Source: Dehalococcoidia bacterium
GTDB lineage: Bacteria; Chloroflexota; Dehalococcoidia; Dehalococcoidales; G020351185
Assembly (NCBI GenBank): GCA_030635945.1
Contig: DAOVXW010000008.1
Span: forward strand, 1 to 11,844
DNA length: 11,844 nucleotides
Reading direction: 5' to 3'
Part shown: piece by piece, positions 6,783-11,844 of the stretch
Layout: every line of letters begins with the position of its first letter
Position numbering within the stretch: position 1 is the stretch's first letter
Notes under the pieces: generated by a model
The model's database searches: none
What the model was told of the DNA's origin: nothing
What the model saw: only the letters and a program-made list of their open reading frames with translations
Translations under genes and position numbers: made by a program

Positions 6783-7583
6783 ATGCCACCAATTAGAGTG
6801 GTAGTAAATGGTGCGTCAGGCAGAATGGGGCAGGAAGTTGTCAAAGCCCTGTGCCGTGAATCCGGAATGCAGCTTGCAGGCGCCGTTGACCTTAAAGCTA
6901 CGAAAAACTGTCTGCCATTACCAAATGCCCCGGATACTGTGCCATTATCCAACGATCTTGAAAAGATAATTACCGAATGCCGCCCTGATGTGATAATAGA
7001 CTTCAGTACGGCAAAGGCGGTTATGCCGGCAGTTCGTGTGGCTATAAAACAGGGGATTCATCTGGTAATTGGCACCACCGGTTTGAAAGCCGATGAACTA
7101 GAAGAGATTGACGGCCTGGCAAAAGAAAATAATGTTGGGGTGGTGGTGGCACCAAACTTCGCTCTGGGAGCGATAATGATGATACACCTCGCCAGAATTG
7201 CCGCCAGATACTTTGATTATGCCGAAATCATAGAACAGCACCATCATCTGAAAATCGATGCCCCCTCTGGAACCGCCCTGACAACAGCAAGGGCTATGGC
7301 GGAAGCCAGAAAAAAACCTTTCAGTAAACCGGAAGAGAAAGACGTATTGCATAGCCGCGGGCAGCAGGTTAAAGGTGTAGCCATACATAGCGTAAGATTA
7401 CCCGGTATACTGGCACGCCAGGAGGTTATACTCGGTGGGCCGGGGCAGACACTAAGTATAAAGCACGATACCGTAAGCCGAGAGTGCTATATGCCGGGGG
7501 TTATGATAGCCGCAAAGGAAGTAGTAAAGAAGAAAGGTTTAATATACGGTCTGGACACCCTGCTGGATTTACAGGAGGAGTAA
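6783..7583 (+). CDS. dapB: 4-hydroxy-tetrahydrodipicolinate reductase
   Basis: DapB reduces the product of DapA with NAD(P)H to tetrahydrodipicolinate, the second step of the diaminopimelate/lysine branch. The 266-residue protein has the N-terminal dinucleotide-binding loop VVNGASGRMG (7-16), DFSTAK (73-78), GTTGL (97-101) and APNFALG (123-129). The active-site block is EIIEQHHHLKIDAPSGTAL (148-166), where His153 and Lys157 correspond to the E. coli catalytic His159/Lys163. The C-terminal HSVRLPGILARQEVILGG (202-219) and GQTLSIKHD (221-229) are standard. The ATG at 6783 follows pnp by 18 bases, with GGGG and GGG tracts as ribosome binding sites. The stop codon abuts the asd start with no gap, and the AGGAGGAG for asd lies within the last codons of dapB, which suggests coupled translation. 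Confidence 0.97.
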   Translation: MPPIRVVVNGASGRMGQEVVKALCRESGMQLAGAVDLKATKNCLPLPNAPDTVPLSNDLEKIITECRPDVIIDFSTAKAVMPAVRVAIKQGIHLVIGTTGLKADELEEIDGLAKENNVGVVVAPNFALGAIMMIHLARIAARYFDYAEIIEQHHHLKIDAPSGTALTTARAMAEARKKPFSKPEEKDVLHSRGQQVKGVAIHSVRLPGILARQEVILGGPGQTLSIKHDTVSRECYMPGVMIAAKEVVKKKGLIYGLDTLLDLQEE

Positions 7584-8615
7584 ATGAAGGGATACAAAGT
7601 AGCTATAGTCGGTGCCACCGGAATGGTAGGGCAGGAATTTATAAAGGTCCTGGAGCAACGTAATTTCCCAATTGAGTCCATCAGGCTGCTGGCATCAGAC
7701 CGTTCGGCAGGCAAAAAGCTGTTTTTTTCGCACAGGGAGATTGTTGTTGAAGAAACGACCCCCGAGTCGTTCAAGAATGTAGATATTGCCCTGTTCTCAG
7801 CAGGTGGTGACGTAAGCCGCTACTTTTCGCCAATAGCTGCCCAGTCGGGGGCAGTGGTCATTGATAATAGCTCGGCTTTCAGGATGGATCCCAAGGTACC
7901 GCTGGTGGTACCGGAAATAAACACCGAAGATATAAAAAAACACAATGGGATTATAGCCAATCCGAATTGTTCGACTATACAGATGGTTGTAGCTCTATAC
8001 CCTTTACATAAAGTAAATCACATAAAGCGTATCGTTGTTACTACATTCCAGTCGGTATCCGGCACCGGCAAGGCGGCGGTGGACGAGCTTACCCTGCAAT
8101 CGAAGCAGATACTGAATGGCCAGGCGGCCGTTCCCCATGTATACCCGCACCAGATAGCTTTTAATGTATTGCCGGAAATAGATGTTTTTATGGACAATGC
8201 ATATACAAAAGAAGAATGGAAAATGGTGGAAGAAACCAGGAAAATAATGCACTCTGGTAATATGGCTATATCGGCGACCTGTGTCCGCGTACCAGTGTTT
8301 ATCGGGCATGGTGAATCTGTCAACGTGGAGTTTTCCACTGCAATGTCACCAGATGATGCTCGACGTATTCTGGCACAGGCACCGGGGGTCAAACTACTGG
8401 ACGACCCGACAATAAGCCTGTATCCACAACAGTGGTCGGCTGCCGGTACGGACGATGTATTCGTGGGCCGTATTCGCCGTGATTCTTCTCACGACAGCGG
8501 TCTTGTAATGTGGGTGGTGGCGGATAATATAAGAAAAGGAGCCGCCTTGAATGCCGTCCAGATTGCCGAGGTGGTAATAAATGGGGGCTGGCTCCATACG
8601 AGAGGGCTGAAATGA
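7584..8615 (+). CDS. asd: Aspartate-semialdehyde dehydrogenase
   Basis: Asd reduces aspartyl phosphate with NADPH to aspartate semialdehyde, the branch point for lysine/diaminopimelate, threonine and methionine. The 343-residue product has the NADP loop AIVGATGMVGQEF (7-19), SAGG (72-75), DNSSAFRMD (94-102), the catalytic Cys129 in NPNCSTIQM (126-134), Gln156 in FQSVSGTG (155-162), and the acid/base His242 in GHGESVNVEF. RIRRD and WVVADNIRKGAALNAVQIAE (310-329) close the fold. The length and the short loops match the Gram-positive-type enzyme better than the longer E. coli form. AGGAGG lies five bases before the ATG. The start directly follows the dapB stop, and the TGA stop overlaps the dapA ATG (ATGA). 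The gene is intact, with no oddities. Confidence 0.97.
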   Translation: MKGYKVAIVGATGMVGQEFIKVLEQRNFPIESIRLLASDRSAGKKLFFSHREIVVEETTPESFKNVDIALFSAGGDVSRYFSPIAAQSGAVVIDNSSAFRMDPKVPLVVPEINTEDIKKHNGIIANPNCSTIQMVVALYPLHKVNHIKRIVVTTFQSVSGTGKAAVDELTLQSKQILNGQAAVPHVYPHQIAFNVLPEIDVFMDNAYTKEEWKMVEETRKIMHSGNMAISATCVRVPVFIGHGESVNVEFSTAMSPDDARRILAQAPGVKLLDDPTISLYPQQWSAAGTDDVFVGRIRRDSSHDSGLVMWVVADNIRKGAALNAVQIAEVVINGGWLHTRGLK

Positions 8616-9508
8616 AAAATATGGGACGTTTAATAACAGCTATGGTAACGCCATTTAAGGATGACGGATCGGTTGATTATGAGCAAGCAAAACGCCTGGC
8701 GCTGGCATTACTGAAATCGGGCAGCGATGGGGTGGTGGTGGTGGGCACCACCGGAGAGTCGCCGACCCTTCTGCGTCATGAGGAGCTAAAGCTATTTACC
8801 GAAATTAAAGCTGCCGTAGGCGGGCAGGGCTCGGTTATTGCCGGCACGGGGAGCAACAGCACCGTAGAAGCTATTGAGGCAACAAAGGCAGCGGAGAAAA
8901 CCGGAGTTGATGCCTGCCTGCTGGTGGTGCCTTATTATAACAAACCCACTCAGGATAACCTGTACCGTCATTTCAGGGCGATTGCCGAAAGCACCAGCCT
9001 GCCATGTATAATATACAACGTGCCATCGCGCACTGTGGTCAGCCTGGCAGCCGATACGGTTATAAAGCTGAGTAAAGTGGATAACATCATCGGGGTAAAA
9101 GAAGCCAGTGGTAATCTGGGCGAAATCGCCAAGATTATTGAGAATACAGATGATGATTTTATCGTTTGGAGTGGCAACGATACCGATACCCTGCCCATAC
9201 TGGCGCTGGGTGGTTACGGCGTTATCAGTGTTGCCTCAAATATAGTCGGCATTCAGATAAGGGATATGATTGAAAGCTTCCTGAGTGCTAAGACAGGCAG
9301 GGCGGCAGAGATACATCGTCATCTTATGCCGCTGATTAACTCCCTTTTCGTTATCGCTAATCCGATACCGGTTAAATATGCCATGAACCACATCGGCTTC
9401 AAGGTGGGAGGTACCCGCCCACCCCTCTATGAGCCGGATGAAAAGACGGCTGCTTTGGTACGGGAAACACTTAAGAACTACAAGATAGATTTACCCGTTC
9501 AGGGCTAA
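8612..9508 (+). CDS. dapA: 4-hydroxy-tetrahydrodipicolinate synthase
   Basis: DapA condenses aspartate semialdehyde with pyruvate, committing carbon to lysine/diaminopimelate. The 298-residue TIM-barrel protein has TAMVTPF (9-15), the GTTGES loop with Thr47/Thr48 (46-50), Tyr135 and Arg140 in YNVPSRT, and the Schiff-base Lys163 in GVKEASG. PYYNKPTQ (107-114) and WSGNDTDTLP (186-195) are also typical. The active-site set Thr-Thr-Tyr-Arg-Lys fits DapA rather than N-acetylneuraminate lyase or other class I relatives, and the asd/dapB context supports this. The ATG at 8612 overlaps the asd stop by four bases, with GAGGG five bases upstream; a second ATG lies three codons in. The TAA overlaps the purA stop on the opposite strand by four bases, so no intergenic terminator exists. 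Confidence 0.96.
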   Translation: MKNMGRLITAMVTPFKDDGSVDYEQAKRLALALLKSGSDGVVVVGTTGESPTLLRHEELKLFTEIKAAVGGQGSVIAGTGSNSTVEAIEATKAAEKTGVDACLLVVPYYNKPTQDNLYRHFRAIAESTSLPCIIYNVPSRTVVSLAADTVIKLSKVDNIIGVKEASGNLGEIAKIIENTDDDFIVWSGNDTDTLPILALGGYGVISVASNIVGIQIRDMIESFLSAKTGRAAEIHRHLMPLINSLFVIANPIPVKYAMNHIGFKVGGTRPPLYEPDEKTAALVRETLKNYKIDLPVQG

Positions 9509-10788
9509 AGAACAGGACTGGATTCAATCGTTTGTTCACGCCTCGGTCCGACGCAAACGATGTTTGTTCGGCAGCCTATTGATTCCTCAAGCCTGGCTAT
9601 GTATTTTTTAGCCTTGGCCGGTAGTTCATCGAATTCCCGGATATGAGTTGTATCTGACTGCCAGCCGTCAAGCTCTTCGTAAACCGGCTGGCACTTTTCA
9701 AGATCGGTAGCGCCGGCCGGAAAATAATCAATTATCTTGCCGTTAAATTTGTAAGCGGTACATATCTTGAGCTCAGGCAGAATGTCAAAGACATCAAGAC
9801 GTGTAAGCGCAATGCCGGTGAAGCCGTTAATCTGGTGGGAAAAACGGGCGGCAACGGCATCGAACCAGCCACAGCGGCGGGGACGGCCGGTGGTGGTACC
9901 GAATTCATGGGCTTGCTCCCGAATTCGGTTGCCCATTTCACCTTTAAGCTCGGTGGGAAACGGCCCGCCGCCAACCCGGGTGCAGTAAGCCTTAAATACA
10001 CCCAGGATGCGATCAATACGTTTCGGGCTGATGCCAGAACCCAGGCAGGCACCGCCGGACAGCGGAGACGAGGATGTGGCGTAGGGATAGGTGCCGAAAT
10101 CGGGGTCTAGTAGAGCCCCCTGCGCTCCCTCGAGGATGATAAGTTCATTATTAACCAGAGCTGCCTGTACAAGAATTGTCGTATCTTTGATATGAGGCGC
10201 CAGGCGTTCACCGTACTGGCAATACTCCTGGAATACCTCTTCAGTTGATAGCGGATCGGCTCCATAAACCTTGGTTAGAAGCTTGTTTTTGTGCTCTATA
10301 ATAAAAGCCAAACGATCAAGCAACACCTTTTTGTCGAGGAGGTCGCCGGCCCTGATGCCGAGTCTGGCTGCTTTGTCAGTGAAAGCCGGGCCGATACCAC
10401 GCAGCGTTGTGCCGATAGCCCTGTCGGCTCTTGATTCTTCCTCAAGCCTGTCAAGGAGGGTGTGATAGGGCATAACGAGATGGGTGCGATCGCTGATGAC
10501 AAGCCGGCTGGTATCGACGCCACTATTATTAAGGTTATCTATTTCACTGATCAGGTGGGAAGGGTTAACGACTACGCCATTGCCGATAAGGCAGGTGGTG
10601 GTGGGGTAAAAAATACCTGAAGGAACAATATGCAGTTTAAATTTACCTTGTGGGTTTATTACGGTATGACCGGCATTATCGCCTCCGGAAAAGCGGATGA
10701 CCATACTTGCTTCTTCAGACAGCTGGTCAACAACCTTACCTTTACCTTCATCTCCCCATTGAGCTCCGAGAATAGCAATAACTGGCAT
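9505..10788 (-). CDS. purA: Adenylosuccinate synthetase
   Basis: PurA joins IMP and aspartate using GTP to form adenylosuccinate, the first committed step to AMP, in the cytosol. The 427-residue product is of normal length. Motifs: GAQWGDEGKGK with catalytic Asp13 (8-18), GGDNAGHTV with His41 (35-43), GTTLRGIGPAFTDKAARLG (126-144), EGAQGALLDPDFGTYPY (220-236), GTTTGRPRRCGWFD (297-310), LTRLDVFD (328-335) and the C-terminal VGPRREQTI (413-421). Two guanine-contact positions differ from E. coli: TRLD has Arg330 where E. coli has Lys331, and Cys412 replaces the Ser of the (S)xGP motif. I set the start at the ATG at 10788 (MPVIAILG) because GGGGG lies five bases upstream; an adjacent ATG at 10791 is too close to that site. 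The frame stays open to 10965, but that stretch lies inside the upstream gene and has no PurA homology. The gene follows the phosphatidyltransferase by 11 bases. Confidence 0.95.
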   Translation of the reverse strand: MPVIAILGAQWGDEGKGKVVDQLSEEASMVIRFSGGDNAGHTVINPQGKFKLHIVPSGIFYPTTTCLIGNGVVVNPSHLISEIDNLNNSGVDTSRLVISDRTHLVMPYHTLLDRLEEESRADRAIGTTLRGIGPAFTDKAARLGIRAGDLLDKKVLLDRLAFIIEHKNKLLTKVYGADPLSTEEVFQEYCQYGERLAPHIKDTTILVQAALVNNELIILEGAQGALLDPDFGTYPYATSSSPLSGGACLGSGISPKRIDRILGVFKAYCTRVGGGPFPTELKGEMGNRIREQAHEFGTTTGRPRRCGWFDAVAARFSHQINGFTGIALTRLDVFDILPELKICTAYKFNGKIIDYFPAGATDLEKCQPVYEELDGWQSDTTHIREFDELPAKAKKYIARLEESIGCRTNIVCVGPRREQTIESSPVL

Positions 10789-10793
10789 CATTT

Positions 10794-10798
10794 CCCCC
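10794..10798 (-). promoter_or_regulatory. Ribosome binding site that sets the purA start
   Basis: GGGGG on the minus strand, five bases before the ATG at 10788 and within the 11-bp gap after the phosphatidyltransferase stop (10800-10802). This suggests coupled translation and argues against the 59-codon N-terminal extension that the open frame would allow. Confidence 0.65.
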
Positions 10799-10799
10799 G

Positions 10800-11390
10800 T
10801 TATTTTCCCTTTTTTATCTGCCGCCAGACATAAAACAGGCGCTGTCCCGCGGTAAACAAGCTGAAGGCGGCTATAACAGATAGAGCAATCTCCAGTTGGT
10901 TTATTAAAAGACCGAGTGACAGTACGATAATCCTCTCCGGACGGGTAAAAATCCCTACGGTACACTTGATACTGGCTGCCTCAGCCCTGGACTTTATATA
11001 GCTTACCAGCAAAGAAGTGAGCAAAACGGCACCGGTGAGCAAAATCCCGCTTGTGGAACCTTCATCGGTATAAAAATAGAGGATACCGAGCAGCACGACT
11101 CCCTCGGCTAATCGGTCGAGGGTAGAATCTAGTATGGCACCAAAACGGGTAACACGGTCGGTCCGTCGTGCCAGAGCTCCATCAAGCATGTCAAGGAAAC
11201 CGGCTACAAGAACTACAAAACCTCCGGCTAGAAGATTACCTCTAACTATCAATGCCGCCGCACCGGTGGCAAGAATAAGACTAAAAAAGGTTAAAAAATT
11301 AGGTGTAACCGGTGTCCTGGCCAATACCTTAACTACCGGATCGGTAAAGTAGTAGGACAAAGTTTTACGAAATCGTGCTAAAGCCAACAT
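10800..11390 (-). CDS. CDP-alcohol phosphatidyltransferase, possibly phosphatidylinositol-phosphate synthase
   Basis: A 196-residue membrane protein with the complete CDP-alcohol phosphatidyltransferase signature D-x2-D-G-x2-A-R-x8-G-x3-D-x3-D: Asp67, Asp70, Gly71, Ala74, Arg75, Gly84, Asp88 and Asp92. These acidic residues hold divalent metals and the CDP-lipid. Four to six hydrophobic segments surround it. Members transfer the phosphatidyl group of CDP-diacylglycerol to an alcohol such as glycerol-3-phosphate or inositol-phosphate. The block SYIKSRAEA (130-138) and FTRPERIIVL (148-157) resembles the basic headgroup pocket of actinobacterial phosphatidylinositol-phosphate synthase (PgsA1), and a PimA-like glycosyltransferase lies directly upstream. 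I therefore lean to inositol-phosphate as substrate, but phosphatidylglycerophosphate synthase is not excluded. The ATG at 11390 has a weak ribosome binding site. purA follows after 11 bases and the glycosyltransferase precedes by 33. Confidence 0.9.
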   Translation of the reverse strand: MLALARFRKTLSYYFTDPVVKVLARTPVTPNFLTFFSLILATGAAALIVRGNLLAGGFVVLVAGFLDMLDGALARRTDRVTRFGAILDSTLDRLAEGVVLLGILYFYTDEGSTSGILLTGAVLLTSLLVSYIKSRAEAASIKCTVGIFTRPERIIVLSLGLLINQLEIALSVIAAFSLFTAGQRLFYVWRQIKKGK

Positions 11391-11423
11391 AAATTACATT
11401 TACCTGAAAAAACTAGTAATCGC

Positions 11424-11844
11424 TCAAACAGAAGCTGAAATAGCCTCGTATTTCGGAGGAGCTTTCTGGAATGAGGTCTGACCGAATATCTTTATATAAT
11501 AATCAACCACTCTCTTGGCAATCCTTTTCCAGTCATGCTCCTGAGCGGTAACAAGACCTCTGGCTCCTATCCGTTGTCTTAATGATTTATCGTTTATAAG
11601 CGTCATAAGCGCCCGGGCTAATTCATTGTCATCCCTGGGCGGAACAAGGTATCCCTCCTCGCCATTTGTGATAACACCAGCATAACCTTCTATATTGCTG
11701 GCGATAATCGGTTTACCGAGTGCCATAGCCTCCAGCAGGATAATGCCAAAACTCTCCCTGCCGGTTGCCGGTGCGCAGAATATATCGGCGGTTTTATAAT
11801 AACGGGGGAGCTCGTCGTAGTCTACCATGCCGATAAAGACGACA
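11424..11844 (-). CDS. GT4-family glycosyltransferase, PimA-like, C-terminal part (5' end outside window)
   Basis: The frame stays open to the right edge, so the gene starts beyond the window; about 140 C-terminal residues are visible. The stretch FIGMVDYDELPRYYKTADIF, then APATGRESFGIILLEAMALG, is the nucleotide-sugar-binding half of a GT-B fold retaining glycosyltransferase, with the E-x7-E motif in ESFGIILLE. IIASNIEGYAGVI and GEEGYLVPPRDDNELARAL follow in the family order. The GRESFGIILLEAMA context and the D/E-rich loop resemble phosphatidyl-myo-inositol mannosyltransferase PimA, which uses GDP-mannose on phosphatidylinositol at the inner membrane face. The sugar donor and acceptor cannot be proved from this half. 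The next gene downstream is a CDP-alcohol phosphatidyltransferase, echoing the mycobacterial pgsA1-pimA neighbourhood. The stop is TGA, followed by a 33-bp gap. Confidence 0.88.
   Translation of the reverse strand, partial: VVFIGMVDYDELPRYYKTADIFCAPATGRESFGIILLEAMALGKPIIASNIEGYAGVITNGEEGYLVPPRDDNELARALMTLINDKSLRQRIGARGLVTAQEHDWKRIAKRVVDYYIKIFGQTSFQKAPPKYEAISASV

Noticed and set aside
9530..9569. Direct repeat GTTTGTTC at 9530-9537 and 9562-9569
   Set aside because: Both copies fall in conserved purA codons (the VCVGPRREQTI region), and eight bases repeated once is not significant.
10789..10965. A 59-codon N-terminal extension of purA in the same frame
   Set aside because: It lies inside the phosphatidyltransferase gene in another frame, has no PurA-like sequence, and the ATG at 10788 has its own ribosome binding site and gives the family-standard start.
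11394..11399. ATG-TAA start-stop pair nine bases before the phosphatidyltransferase start
   Set aside because: No properly spaced ribosome binding site precedes it; a six-base coincidence in A+T-rich DNA is likely.

Overview
The window is a run of core metabolic and housekeeping genes, with no mobile element, CRISPR array, tRNA or rRNA that I can see. By eye its G+C content is close to one half. The gene set fits a monoderm-like anaerobe: an HdrD/DsrK-type iron-sulfur reductase, Lgt, a DUF1998 helicase, a rpsO-pnp-dapB-asd-dapA cluster, and a PimA-like glycosyltransferase beside a CDP-alcohol phosphatidyltransferase. My best guess is a member of the Chloroflexota, possibly Dehalococcoidia. 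That is an inference from gene content and protein flavour, not a proven assignment.

Layout. (1) 1-501, plus strand: the C-terminal part of an HdrD-like CCG-domain protein that begins outside the window. (2) 604-4011, minus strand: a three-gene operon, DUF503/YlxP -> YprA/MrfA-like helicase -> lgt. It is bounded by a good sigma70-type promoter (4111-4139) and by a 13-bp perfect hairpin (566-605) that also ends the convergent HdrD-like gene. (3) 4012-4262: a divergent control region with two back-to-back promoters and a perfect 19-bp palindrome over the -35 box of the rightward promoter. (4) 4263-9508, plus strand: rpsO, pnp, dapB, asd, dapA, tightly packed (gaps of 36, 18 and 0 bp, then a 4-bp overlap). 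(5) 9505-11844, minus strand: a PimA-like glycosyltransferase (its 5' part lies off the right edge), a CDP-alcohol phosphatidyltransferase, then purA. The stop codons of purA and dapA overlap tail to tail.

How the genes work together. rpsO and pnp join translation to RNA turnover. asd, dapA and dapB carry aspartyl phosphate through to tetrahydrodipicolinate for lysine/diaminopimelate synthesis. The glycosyltransferase and phosphatidyltransferase pair looks like a phosphoinositide-type glycolipid module. PurA makes adenylosuccinate. DUF503/YlxP next to rpsO-pnp-(dapB)-asd-dapA echoes the Bacillus ylxP...rpsO-pnpA...asd-dapG-dapA order, so this looks like a rearranged ancestral neighbourhood rather than an accessory island.

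I found no convincing novel multi-gene system. The most useful leads are the palindromic operator candidate at the rpsO promoter, the phosphoinositide/mannosyltransferase pairing, the conserved but partly inverted synteny, and the overlapping dapA/purA 3' ends.
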